A stretch of DNA of 64,000 nt, taken from NCBI GenBank assembly GCA_964596185.1, contig CAZQUE010000016.1, forward strand, positions 9,333 through 73,332, given 5' to 3'. Numbering within the stretch: the stretch's first letter is position 1; each line of letters starts with the position of its first letter. The position numbers were made by a program, and so were the translations under genes. Below, in pieces: positions 27,769 to 36,167 of the stretch. The notes beneath the pieces were generated by a model. It was not told the origin of the DNA. It did not search any database and saw nothing but the letters and a program-made list of their open reading frames with translations. Source of the DNA: DYKG01 sp964596185 (lineage in GTDB: Bacteria; Muiribacteriota; Ozemobacteria; Ozemobacterales; Ozemobacteraceae).

Positions 27769-28236
27769 ATGAGCCTGCCTGGAAAAGTAATTCAAATCAT
27801 TGGTGATGAGATTATCGTCGAAGTTTCCCCAAAACCTGAGTGTAATGGTTGCCACGCCTGTACTGGCCTCCTGGGAGGTGAAAAAAAGTCTTCGCCCCGC
27901 AAAATAACCGCCTTGAAAGGTGGTTTCTCTCCCAAAGAAGGTGATGAGGTTATTCTCGACATTAATCCAGGTGAGGGAAGTATTGCGGCAATCCTGGTTT
28001 TCGGCCTGCCGATGTTTTCTTTTTTTGCCGGTCTCTTTGCTGCACCATGGATATGTGATCTGCTGGGCACTCAATTAACCGATCTTAGTCGTTTTATCAG
28101 TGCGATTGTTTTTCTTGCCATTGGCTTCATAATTCTTGCGTTGATATCCAGAACCAGAAGTGCGCGTAAACTTAGCCTAAAAGTCGTCGAGATAGTCGAA
28201 CCCGGCACGCAAAAAGGTAGCTCCTGTCAATTTTAA
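27769..28236 (+). CDS. RseC/MucC-family membrane protein
   Basis: 155 residues. An N-terminal cytoplasmic domain with 'KVIQIIGDEIIVEVSPKPEC' and a Cys cluster (CNGCHAC, near residues 24-30) is followed by two membrane helices (about 66-88 and 105-125) and a short tail. This matches the RseC/RsxC-reducing-system family, which accompanies Rnf/Rsx complexes and reduces or maintains the SoxR Fe-S regulator in enterobacteria. Its presence shortly after rnfCDGEAB, though separated by two genes, supports a link to Rnf. An AAGGAA site precedes the ATG. Confidence 0.82.
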   Translation: MSLPGKVIQIIGDEIIVEVSPKPECNGCHACTGLLGGEKKSSPRKITALKGGFSPKEGDEVILDINPGEGSIAAILVFGLPMFSFFAGLFAAPWICDLLGTQLTDLSRFISAIVFLAIGFIILALISRTRSARKLSLKVVEIVEPGTQKGSSCQF

Positions 28237-28433
28237 ATTCTGAACCGAGAGCAACCCATAAATCCTGATAATTTGCCTTAAGTTCTTCTGGGCATGCTTC
28301 CCGGCGCCTTTTTTTCCTGATAATGCTTACAGACACAAACGCTCCGGGGTGATAGCGGCTTTGCCATAGAATAAAACCACACCGGTTTGACATATTAGAG
28401 AGGCTCCGGGCTGTTTTTCACAAGAACAAGAAT
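28237..28433. other. Gene-free stretch after the RseC-like gene
   Basis: No frame with a ribosome site and no recognisable RNA gene. No clear plus-strand terminator for the RseC-like gene is visible here. Confidence 0.4.
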
Positions 28434-28467
28434 AAAAAAAAGGTCCCCGGTTTAAAATGCCGGGGAC
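28434..28467 (-). terminator. Strong minus-strand terminator ending a putative small RNA
   Basis: On the minus strand GTCCCCGG (28467-28460) pairs perfectly with CCGGGGAC (28450-28443) around a 9-base loop, followed at once by C and eight T (28441-28434). There is no T run on the plus strand, so it works for minus-strand transcripts. The nearest minus-strand gene ends 770 bases away behind its own terminator, so this element must serve something encoded between them. Confidence 0.85.
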
Positions 28468-28743
28468 AAAGTGAGAGGATCTTTTGAGAGGATACTTGAA
28501 GTCATCTGAGAGACGACTAAATTTATAAAAGAGCTTTCCGGATCATGCAATAAATGTGCTGTGACCGTATTGTGTTCTGTATTTTGTCAGAGGGGTGAAT
28601 TCTACGTGAATAAGAGATTGATATCTGGTTGGCTGTTAGGGCATATTTTGCAGTGACTTTTGCTGTGACCGTTTTGTAACACAGTTGTAATTTTACTGTT
28701 AACGATCCGGAAAACACTTTTTACGTTTTTCAAAGAGCGACAT
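28434..28743 (-). ncRNA. Putative sigma54-dependent small RNA of about 310 nt
   Basis: The segment runs from the expected start of a near-perfect sigma54 promoter (28753-28768) to a strong terminator (28434-28467). It contains a perfect 10-bp inverted repeat (GATCCGGAAA at 28704-28713 and TTTCCGGATC at 28535-28544), which would close a domain of about 180 nt. It also has a stem with loop GAG at 28501-28517, a 12-base direct repeat TGCTGTGACCGT (28557-28568 and 28661-28672), and a doubled GAGAGGAT (28472-28479 and 28486-28493). Read in the RNA, the last repeat gives two CCUCUC-type segments that could pair with Shine-Dalgarno sites. The only frame of size (64 codons, 28717-28523) has no ribosome site. 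I do not recognise a known RNA family. Confidence 0.55.
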
Positions 28744-28752
28744 TTATATTAG

Positions 28753-28768
28753 AGCAATAAACGTGCCA
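28753..28768 (-). promoter_or_regulatory. sigma54 (-24/-12) promoter
   Basis: The minus strand reads TGGCACGTTTATTGCT, with GG and GC separated by exactly 10 bases, a full match to the sigma54 consensus TGGCAC-N5-TTGCW. The predicted start is about 28743. Upstream on the minus strand (28825-28990) lies a cluster of T-tract repeats where an activator could bind. Confidence 0.75.
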
Positions 28769-28824
28769 ACTTTAAAAGGGCTGATTTTGCCATATTTTAC
28801 ACTTTTTCATGGGTAACTTTTTCC

Positions 28825-28990
28825 ACTTGTGTGATTTTTTCACACACCCCGCAACCCTCTTAATTATGATTAAACCACATTTTATATTTATCCGCAAGGG
28901 TTTAAAGGTTTTTTCGCTCTAGTTTGTGATTTTTTTCCCAAACCTATGATTTTTGTGCGGTTTTTTCACCTGTGTTTTTTTTCACGCACA
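28825..28990. repeat. Cluster of T-tract/GTG-CAC repeats upstream of the sigma54 promoter
   Basis: GTGTGA-N5-TCACAC is a perfect inverted repeat at 28829-28845. TTTTTTCAC occurs at 28835, 28961 and within 28975-28985, and GTGATTTTTT occurs at 28831 and 28926. The block sits about 60-240 bases upstream of the -12 element, the usual range for enhancer-type sites of sigma54 activators. It could also be curved DNA. The TTATCCGCA at 28888-28896 resembles a DnaA box with one mismatch, but there is no dnaA nearby and I do not call an origin. Confidence 0.4.
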
Positions 28991-29182
28991 ATCTAAACTT
29001 TTCTAAAGGAACTGTTACAAAAAAATCTGGTCAGCCAGCAACCGCCCCGAAACATAGATATAAGCGGGCAAATCCTTGAGCTTGTCCCTGCTACCGCTAA
29101 AAAAGGAATCAACCCATGAGCCGCAAAAGCTCCGGGCGATAAGAGTCGTTTGGGATGCAACGAATCCAGGCAAAACTGGGTT
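28991..29182. other. Unassigned GC-richer segment
   Basis: About 190 bases between the T-tract cluster and the lipoprotein terminator. It has several short complementary pieces but no open frame with a ribosome site. A stretch near 29122-29140 resembles the second half of a GEMM-I c-di-GMP aptamer, but the first half is not correctly placed, so no riboswitch is called. Confidence 0.3.
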
Positions 29183-29216
29183 AAAAAAGGCGGCTGCCCT
29201 AAACAGGACAGCCGCC
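29183..29216 (-). terminator. Terminator of the Ig-repeat lipoprotein gene
   Basis: GGCGGCTG (29189-29196) and CAGCCGCC (29209-29216) form a stem extended by three pairs beyond one mismatch, loop AAAC. On the minus strand it is followed by six T (29188-29183). It lies 26 bases beyond the lipoprotein stop codon. Confidence 0.88.
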
Positions 29217-29242
29217 TTGATTCTTTAAGCTAATGCAAAGCT

Positions 29243-32200
29243 TTATTCGAACTGAACGAGCCACCAGTCATAAGAACTAGAATTGGTTCTCAGCGTATCA
29301 AGGTCATAATCGGTAGAATTGGTGTTTCCAACTGTTGTCAAAACACCGTCCTTGAAAACGATAGACCTGAAGGCTTCTGAACCGCCGCCGCCGAAGTTTT
29401 TCTCCCAGTTAAGGACTGCTCCGGTCGGATCGAGTCTGAACAGCCAGGAGTCTTCATTCTGGTAAAAGCTGCTAACGTCGCCGCCACTTGAGCCACAATA
29501 CCCGGCAACGACGACACTGTAATCGGGAAGGAACTGAACATCATAGCCCTTGTCGGCATAAGAACTGCCCATAGCTCTTTGCCAGGCAGCAGTTCCATTG
29601 ACATTCATTTTCATTACAAACACATCAGTCATGCCGTGGAACCCTGACACAGCGCTTGAGCCCGTTTCACCGGTCACCAGCAGGCTACTGCCATCGTATA
29701 TGCAGGCATAAGCGATATCACTGCCACTGCCGCCGAAAGAATACTGACCGAGCAAATTGCCAAAATTCGCATCGGACGATGTATCAAGCTTAACAACCCA
29801 GACGTCATTGCCGCCAAGAGCATCGGCCGCTAGTCGGTCACCATTTGCTGATGCCGAACTACCAGCGACAAAAAGGAAGTTTCCGCCGGGTTCGACTGCT
29901 ATCGAAGTTCCCTGATCGCTCAGATCGCCTCCAAACGCCTGCTGCCAGACAATATCACCATTGTCATGATCGAGTCGCATTACCCACATATCACTGTAGC
30001 TCGAGCTATTGTAATGCATGTTGGTGGTGCTCAAATCGCCGTCATTTGAAAAAGTCCGCCCTGCCACAACCAGACCCGGCGCCGGAAAGACAATTTTTTC
30101 AACGGCAAATCCATCTTCAGCATTGGCACCGCCGTAGCTTCTTACCCAGTTAAACACCCCTGAAGAGCTTACGCTAAGCACGAAAAGGTCAAAGCTGGAA
30201 CCGTGAGAAGTCGTGATGGTGCCGCTGGTAGAATTGGTGCTACCAACGATTATAAAGTTTCCATTGTCGGCTTCAACGACATCGGCCACGATTTCACGAC
30301 CTGCGCCACCATGAACTGACTGCCAGCTGATTGCCCCATTTGCATCAATTTTCATAACCCAGACATCGGAATTATATGAGCTGGTGCCTTCGTATGTGCC
30401 TGTGACATCGCCGTCGCCGCCCGATACGTGACCGACTACAAGAAATCCACCGTCAGAAGTGGGAATAATTTTCTCTGCCGACTCATAAATGCCATCGGCA
30501 CCTGACGTTGCTCCATACACCTTCTGCCATTTAATTGTCGGCGCAACTGCATATTTGTCGACAACCTTAAGGGTAAAGGTCAAGTTAGAGATTGAGTTGC
30601 CAATGCTGTCATAAACGCTGACCACAACGACGTAGTCGCCAAGAGCCGAATCGGTAGAACCGGTTATGTAACCGTCGCTATCCAGGGTTAAGCCTCCTGG
30701 CAGAGATTGGCTGAAGTTATAAGTGTAAGGAGGTTTGCCGCCAAGAATTAACTGCTGGCTGTACGGAGTCTGAAATGGAACTTCATCAAGTGTGCCAAGG
30801 TCATTTGTTGTAAGGTTTCCAACAACTTCCATGCTGAACGATTTGCTTACCGTCTTTCCGGTGGAATCCGCAGCAACGATGGTAAAAGTGTAGGTATCGG
30901 CAGTAGCTGGAATGCCGGTGATCTTGAGATCTGTCTGGTCGAGGGTCAAATTGCCAGGCAAGGTCGAACCTGACTGCAGACTGATATTCAGCGGCGCAAT
31001 TCCGCCAATAACTGCCAGCGGCATATCATACTGTTTGGTAACGGTTCCAGGCAATAGATCGGTTGCACCAATAGTCAACTCAGGCCCAATGGCCAACTGA
31101 AATTCCCGGGTAATGAAATTTCCGTTATAATCAGTAACTTCAACGAGTAAGGTGTAGAGACCCGGACTGTTTAAATTATCTGGAGTTCCGGTAATGCCAT
31201 CCTGTGAAAAAATCAAGCCTGTCGGAAGAATTTGACCGCCTGGTAAACCAAAGGTATAAGGTGTCGTCCCTCCTGAGACCAGTGTTTGATCATAACTGCT
31301 GCCAATAGCAGCAAGAGGCAAAGGACTGGCAGCAACGAAGACTGGTAGATTGGTATTTGAAGGAACAATGGTAATTGAAAACGCCTGACTAATTGTGTAG
31401 CCGTTATCATCAGTAAACTCGATGGTGAACTCGACGTCACCGGCTTGAGATGGCTGGCCATAAAGAGTTCCGGCACTGATGTTCATACCAGCCGGCAAAT
31501 TTCCTGAAAGCAAACGATAAGTGTATGGCTCCTGGCCACCGGAAACCAGAACGGTTTCGTAATCACTATCCACCATAGCGTTAGACAAAGTCGGCAGTGC
31601 AGCAAAAGCAAAAGCCGCAGGTGGTGGCGTATTACCATCGTCAAGAGGTGCGACCATCGTATTATTTACCAATGCAGAATAAAGCAGATGAATATAGGTA
31701 GCCGCGCCGTTTCCGTCCCATTCTACCTGGGCAACCAGACCAACGTTGCTTTGGTAAAGATTGCTGGCATACATTTCCTGAGTCTGGCCAGCAGGAACAG
31801 AGTTAAGAAAGCGAACATAAGCATCGACCTGATAAGCATCGAAAGGACCGGCAAAAGTCTGAATGCTGATTTTTCTTGCCAGGCGACTGGCCAGAAAAAT
31901 CTGATAGGTGTTGCCATCGGCCCACTGAACGGTTACGGTCTGAGTAGCAATTTCACCGATCGCCGGAGCGGCACTCAGGTATTTAACCGCTTCACCTGAG
32001 TTAAAATTACCGGTGCCATAGATATAAAGCCCCTGGTCGCTGGCATAGCCAACCCTGTGATCTCCCACCGGCTGGGTAAAAATGTCGATGAACATACCGC
32101 GAATGGACGTGACCGAAGTTGGATTTGAATTGTAATAGGCCTCCTGAAGCTTGTGCCACGAATCAGTGGTCTTCAGCGCTGTCAAAGTATCTGAATAGTT

Positions 32201-32869
32201 ACTTAAATTGAAATAATATGAAGTCGACTGGGAGCTGAATTCCATTTCATAAACAGATCGAGAATCCAGAGAGACTGGATCATCAGGAATTGAACCGATT
32301 ACCATCATCGGCGAGGTGATAGAGTCTGAATAGTTGGCCGGAATGACAATGCTTTTCCAAGAGTTACCCCGCTGAAGTGGCAACAATGAAGAAGCAGTTA
32401 CGACATCGGTAGCGTCTCCGGAGAATTGTATCGTTTCGATGAACCATTGTCCGTCAATTTTCACCAGTTCGAAATCAACTCGAAAAGTTCTGCCGCTGAA
32501 ATCCTTAATTGCGTAAGCCTTGGCAAAATCATCAGTTACCTGATTTATGCCATCGTGGGGTACAGTGAAATAATGAGCATAGTTGTCGTTGGCATCATTG
32601 ATATCAGAACCGAAGTCCCATATTTTAAGAGTACAGATCGATTCACTGCAGCCAGTTTGAGCTTTCAAGGTTGGCGAAAAAAAAGCCTGAGGGTCACCGG
32701 CTCGCAGAGACTGGAAAAACCCGTTAAGGGTGCTCGATATTCCCACCGTGTCGACCTGGCTGACGCCAACTGATTGCGACCCGCCGCCGCATCCGGTGCT
32801 CAATGCAATTCCGGCAAGAACAAACAATCCAAACAAAAAGGTAAAGCTCTTCAATCTAATCAGGTACAT
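29243..32869 (-). CDS. Large surface lipoprotein with putative-Ig (He_PIG) repeats and a C-terminal propeller-like repeat domain
   Basis: About 1208 residues. I start at the ATG at 32869 (MYLIRLKSFTFLFG), behind GGAG at 6 bases; the in-frame start at 32896 lacks this. A lipoprotein signal ends 'ALSTGC' followed by Gly/Ser. After an N-terminal domain of about 380 residues, four He_PIG-type repeats follow at about 430-780, each with a 'GLPAGL/LPxGLxxxxxxITG' core and Y-x-F/V-T-I/V-x-V strands. The C-terminal 420 residues hold about seven repeats of the type 'DGGFLVVGHVSGGDGDV', containing W-x-x-x-G/Y-G-G blocks, likely a beta-propeller. Extracellular binding or adhesion is an inference from architecture. 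It has its own terminator. Confidence 0.82.
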   Translation of the reverse strand: MYLIRLKSFTFLFGLFVLAGIALSTGCGGGSQSVGVSQVDTVGISSTLNGFFQSLRAGDPQAFFSPTLKAQTGCSESICTLKIWDFGSDINDANDNYAHYFTVPHDGINQVTDDFAKAYAIKDFSGRTFRVDFELVKIDGQWFIETIQFSGDATDVVTASSLLPLQRGNSWKSIVIPANYSDSITSPMMVIGSIPDDPVSLDSRSVYEMEFSSQSTSYYFNLSNYSDTLTALKTTDSWHKLQEAYYNSNPTSVTSIRGMFIDIFTQPVGDHRVGYASDQGLYIYGTGNFNSGEAVKYLSAAPAIGEIATQTVTVQWADGNTYQIFLASRLARKISIQTFAGPFDAYQVDAYVRFLNSVPAGQTQEMYASNLYQSNVGLVAQVEWDGNGAATYIHLLYSALVNNTMVAPLDDGNTPPPAAFAFAALPTLSNAMVDSDYETVLVSGGQEPYTYRLLSGNLPAGMNISAGTLYGQPSQAGDVEFTIEFTDDNGYTISQAFSITIVPSNTNLPVFVAASPLPLAAIGSSYDQTLVSGGTTPYTFGLPGGQILPTGLIFSQDGITGTPDNLNSPGLYTLLVEVTDYNGNFITREFQLAIGPELTIGATDLLPGTVTKQYDMPLAVIGGIAPLNISLQSGSTLPGNLTLDQTDLKITGIPATADTYTFTIVAADSTGKTVSKSFSMEVVGNLTTNDLGTLDEVPFQTPYSQQLILGGKPPYTYNFSQSLPGGLTLDSDGYITGSTDSALGDYVVVVSVYDSIGNSISNLTFTLKVVDKYAVAPTIKWQKVYGATSGADGIYESAEKIIPTSDGGFLVVGHVSGGDGDVTGTYEGTSSYNSDVWVMKIDANGAISWQSVHGGAGREIVADVVEADNGNFIIVGSTNSTSGTITTSHGSSFDLFVLSVSSSGVFNWVRSYGGANAEDGFAVEKIVFPAPGLVVAGRTFSNDGDLSTTNMHYNSSSYSDMWVMRLDHDNGDIVWQQAFGGDLSDQGTSIAVEPGGNFLFVAGSSASANGDRLAADALGGNDVWVVKLDTSSDANFGNLLGQYSFGGSGSDIAYACIYDGSSLLVTGETGSSAVSGFHGMTDVFVMKMNVNGTAAWQRAMGSSYADKGYDVQFLPDYSVVVAGYCGSSGGDVSSFYQNEDSWLFRLDPTGAVLNWEKNFGGGGSEAFRSIVFKDGVLTTVGNTNSTDYDLDTLRTNSSSYDWWLVQFE

Positions 32870-32942
32870 AACAGACTCCAGGTATCTAATTCTCAATTTT
32901 GGTGAATTCTACCACAGAATCAACAAATTTTCCTGAAGAAAT

Positions 32943-33722
32943 CTAATTCTGCTGCAAAAAGGTCTGAATAATTCCGACAACTTTTTCTCTGATTTCCGCG
33001 TCGGAAATGGTATCAGCAATCATCTTCAAAAAGCCTCGAGCGACAAACTCTTTTCTTGAATGGTCGAAATTCAGATCAAAAACCCAGGCCAGCTGCAAAA
33101 TTTTGAAATCGTTGAGGTTTTTAAGATCGGCGCTGTTGATTATTCGACCAGCAACAAGATCGGCAAAAACTTTTTCACTGACCTTGTTTTCATCAGGCAG
33201 GTGTAGTTCAATAGCAGGATTGCGCTCAAATCTACTTCGCTTGTAATAATCGGTTACCACCTTCCAGATGTCGAGTTTGTCTGCATCACGAAGCAATTTG
33301 GCCAGAAGCAGTTCATTTTCGGTCAGTTCATTGGAAATCGCCGCACGATTGTGGTTTGCAATCGCCATCTTTATCAGCCGCCGGCTGTTTTCAGAAAGAT
33401 CTTCTAGCAGCTCGAGGCGGTCGATGATTTTCAGGCCAAGCTCCGCATGATTTTCTGAATGTTTATCAACAAAGGTTTTATAAGTTTTGTATTGCTCGAA
33501 TCGGCCGATATCATGAAACAGGGCCGACATTTCTGCTGCGCGGGCCAGATCATCGGCTAATTCAATGCTCCGGCAGAGCTCGGCCATTTCCTTGCAAACG
33601 CGGTAGGTATGTTCCTGTTTCAAAAGAATGTTCTGGTCAAATTCCCGCTCATTAATGAGAAAGCTCTGGGTATATTCGCCGAACCAGGATTTTGAATTTT
33701 CCAGAAATTGCTGGCTGACCAT
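32943..33722 (-). CDS. HD-domain phosphohydrolase
   Basis: 259 residues. The HD signature is complete: 'HTYRVCKEMAELCRSI' (first His), 'ALFHDIGRFEQYKTY' (His-Asp), 'ANHNRAAIS' and 'LLRDADKLDIWKVV' (Asp). This is the metal-dependent phosphohydrolase fold of the YfbR/YhaM-like group; the substrate could be a nucleotide or cyclic nucleotide. It has no membrane part. It is transcribed away from the gamma-glutamyltranspeptidase-like gene. No partner gene suggests a pathway. Confidence 0.8.
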   Translation of the reverse strand: MVSQQFLENSKSWFGEYTQSFLINEREFDQNILLKQEHTYRVCKEMAELCRSIELADDLARAAEMSALFHDIGRFEQYKTYKTFVDKHSENHAELGLKIIDRLELLEDLSENSRRLIKMAIANHNRAAISNELTENELLLAKLLRDADKLDIWKVVTDYYKRSRFERNPAIELHLPDENKVSEKVFADLVAGRIINSADLKNLNDFKILQLAWVFDLNFDHSRKEFVARGFLKMIADTISDAEIREKVVGIIQTFLQQN

Positions 33723-33749
33723 TGGTCTTCTCCGATTTTTGCCTGTTTC

Positions 33750-33778
33750 TTGATTTAATGTCTGATGGATTGTAGCAT
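33750..33778 (+). promoter_or_regulatory. Possible sigma70 promoter of the GGT-like gene
   Basis: TTGATT (33750-33755) and TAGCAT (33773-33778) are 17 bases apart; each matches four of six consensus bases. The predicted start near 33785 gives a leader of about 80 bases. Confidence 0.35.
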
Positions 33779-33866
33779 TAAAACTGGATTTTACTCTTTT
33801 GTCCGGCAGGTTACAACCGTAATCTTAGGTAATGGCCGATTGCCGGGGAAAAAAATGGAGAAAAGA

Positions 33867-36167
33867 ATGCAGCTCAGCAAACATTTTCAGCGAATTTGTC
33901 TGTATTTATTTTTTTTACTTCTGCTGGCCGGTTCATGTGAGGCAAAACAAAGAGTCTTCAACGCGACCGGAGCCTTTGGAGCCATTTCCTGTGGCCATCC
34001 GCTGGCAACAAAAGCAGCTGCCCGTATTCTGGAAAATGGCGGAAACGCTGTTGACGCTGCTGTTGCCGCAGCTTTCATGCTTGGTGTCGTCGACTTTACC
34101 AATTCAGGTCCAGGTGGTGACGCCTTTGCACTGGTACATTTTCCGAACGGCAAAATAATGGCCTACGATGCGTCAATTCGCCGACCGGCCAGCCGGGAAA
34201 AAAACAAGTCATTTATCGGTCTGCCGACAGAGCCGGAACTACTTCTCAAGCTACTGCAACAATTCGGCAGTCGCAGTGCGGTCGAGGTGTTGGCTCCGGC
34301 AATAAAAACCTGCATTGATGGCTTTAAGGTCAGCTCATATCTGAACCGTGTCATCAGCGCAAAATTGCCAAGCCTTCAAGATCGGGCGGCAATAGACTTT
34401 CTTGCCCCCGATGGATACGCTATCCCGGCCGGAGCGATTTTAAAACAACCGCTTCTCGCGCAGACCCTGCAAAACCTGGCCCGGGACCTGGGAAATTCTT
34501 TCTATCGCGGCGAAGACGCGATGCGAATGGTGGCTCACATGCAGAGCCTTGGCTCAACCTACAGTCCTGGCGATTTAAAGGAATATTCCTCCAGTCTCAG
34601 AATTCCGATCAGGCGCGACTGGCAAAATTTTGAACTATATGGTAACCCGCCACCATCGAGTTCAATTGCAGCAATGAATTTGGCCTTGTCTCTAGCCGAT
34701 TCAAACCTGGATCTTTTTTCACAATCGGTTGATACGATTGAATCGGTTTCTGCAATTGCCCGAAAAATCATCGATCATAAGTACAATTTTTTAAGCACAT
34801 GCTTGAAATTTCCGCAAACCTTTTTTGATGCAAGTGAAAAAGCGCTTAATAAGATGGATATTTCAGAACAGGCACGCGAAGATGACAGTCAGACTACTCA
34901 TCTTTGCGTGTGGGACAAAAACGGCATGGCGGTTTCGATGACCCTTACGCTCGGCAGTCACTGCGGCACCGGAGAACTATCACCGCTGGGCTTTTTTTAC
35001 AATAATGAAATGCGCAACTATACGCCTCTGGTGGCAAGTTATCCGGCTGATTATCCTGAAAATGCCGGGCCAATTTCATCCAAAGCCCCGCTCATGATAA
35101 AAAGGGATGGAGAATTGGCAGCAATACTCGGCGGCGCAGGTTCAGACCGGATCATTTTCAATGTCGGACTGAATGCGGCCAGAATTATGCGAAACAGTCG
35201 GGCAGTCATGTCTTCAGCGCTAAAATCGCGTTATTTTCTTGATTACCTGAACGTCATGAATCTTGAATGGAATCCTGATTCAAGTTTTAAAACTGCTGCC
35301 GAAAAAAAGTTCAAAAAATTGAAGTGGCGCGAGAGTGGAGCTGATTATTTCGGATTAATCTCGATGATCTTGAAACAGGACAGCATGTTTCATGCTATTG
35401 GCGACTATCACCGTGACGGCGACTGTCAGACCATCGAGTTAGACCCCGAGAGAGCAAGAAGTTACAAAATCGAGCTGAATTTTTCCCGCAAAAAAGGATT
35501 CAAGCATTTACGCCTTGCCGGTCCCATTCAGGATTGGCGGCAAAAGGGCAAAAGCTGGATTTCGCTCAGCGCCCAATCTCAAGTTCAAAAAAATGGCGAC
35601 GGCCATTTTGCCTATTCCCGGCAAAAGAAACATTCAGACCTTTTTTCAACTTTTATAGAGGTCAAGCCTGAAAATCGGGCAGATTTGCGATTCCGCCAGG
35701 TTTTGCAGAAAAAACCGGTTTTCACGAACCGGAATACTGCGCCCGAGATAGCTGAATTTGCGACCAACTATCTTGACTGCCAAACAGGAGAAGAGCTGGT
35801 GCGCCGTTTGCTGGTCGACATCGGCTTTTCTATTCCCTACTCTAAAACCAGAAAAAAGACCTCAGCGCTGAAGTTACTTGAAAAAGGTCAAGGTGACTGC
35901 AGCGGCAAAGCCAGACTTTTACATGAGGTTCTCACCTTATTTGGCTTCAAATCAAGACTTGTCGGAGGAATAATCGCCAACAAACCTTTAAAAACATCAA
36001 CTCATCTATGGGTTGAGGTCTATGACAATGGTTACTGGCTTGCGGTCTGCCCGGTAAACTTCTGTTTTGGACAGACACCGGCAAACTGGTTAAAATTCAG
36101 ATATGGAGAAACGCAAACGACAGATCCGGGAGGGAAGCTTATTTTCAACATAAGCGAAATGCCATGA
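33867..36167 (+). CDS. Gamma-glutamyltranspeptidase-like protein fused to a transglutaminase-like domain
   Basis: 766 residues from the ATG at 33867, which follows GGAG by 6 bases (ATGs at 33765 and 33855 are less well placed). A signal sequence (about 1-22) ends near 'LLAGSC', a poor lipobox. Residues about 26-470 match GGT: 'AISCGHPLATKAAARILENG', 'NSGPGGDAFALVH', the autoprocessing Thr T343 in 'SQTTHLCVWDKNGMAVSMT', 'GTGELSPLGFFYNNEM' and 'ILGGAGSDRI'. The C-terminal part (about 625-745) looks like a transglutaminase-like Cys/His domain, with C678 in 'GQGDCSGKARLL' and H713 in 'THLWVEVYDNGYW'; the usual following Asp is not evident in 'AVCPVN'. The fusion is unusual. GGT cleaves gamma-glutamyl bonds in the periplasm; the joined domain may act on related amides. 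It overlaps the next gene by 4 bases. Confidence 0.82.
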   Translation: MQLSKHFQRICLYLFFLLLLAGSCEAKQRVFNATGAFGAISCGHPLATKAAARILENGGNAVDAAVAAAFMLGVVDFTNSGPGGDAFALVHFPNGKIMAYDASIRRPASREKNKSFIGLPTEPELLLKLLQQFGSRSAVEVLAPAIKTCIDGFKVSSYLNRVISAKLPSLQDRAAIDFLAPDGYAIPAGAILKQPLLAQTLQNLARDLGNSFYRGEDAMRMVAHMQSLGSTYSPGDLKEYSSSLRIPIRRDWQNFELYGNPPPSSSIAAMNLALSLADSNLDLFSQSVDTIESVSAIARKIIDHKYNFLSTCLKFPQTFFDASEKALNKMDISEQAREDDSQTTHLCVWDKNGMAVSMTLTLGSHCGTGELSPLGFFYNNEMRNYTPLVASYPADYPENAGPISSKAPLMIKRDGELAAILGGAGSDRIIFNVGLNAARIMRNSRAVMSSALKSRYFLDYLNVMNLEWNPDSSFKTAAEKKFKKLKWRESGADYFGLISMILKQDSMFHAIGDYHRDGDCQTIELDPERARSYKIELNFSRKKGFKHLRLAGPIQDWRQKGKSWISLSAQSQVQKNGDGHFAYSRQKKHSDLFSTFIEVKPENRADLRFRQVLQKKPVFTNRNTAPEIAEFATNYLDCQTGEELVRRLLVDIGFSIPYSKTRKKTSALKLLEKGQGDCSGKARLLHEVLTLFGFKSRLVGGIIANKPLKTSTHLWVEVYDNGYWLAVCPVNFCFGQTPANWLKFRYGETQTTDPGGKLIFNISEMP

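Noticed and set aside
28523..28717. 64-codon frame inside the putative small RNA
   Set aside because: No ribosome site, unusual composition and overlap with strong RNA structure; treated as chance.
28800..29000. Possible replication origin (AT-rich, T-tracts, one DnaA-box-like TTATCCGCA)
   Set aside because: Only one imperfect box, no dnaA, dnaN or gidA nearby; the sigma54 element explains the region better.
29060..29170. GEMM-I c-di-GMP riboswitch
   Set aside because: GCCGCAAAAGCTCCGGGC resembles the 3' half, but the 5' half is not at the proper distance and no plus-strand gene follows.
32870..32896. Longer N-terminus of the Ig-repeat lipoprotein
   Set aside because: GGAG at 6 bases supports the ATG at 32869, which gives a standard lipoprotein signal.
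33765..33866. Longer N-terminus of the GGT fusion
   Set aside because: It would begin within the predicted promoter and put a hydrophilic stretch before the signal sequence.
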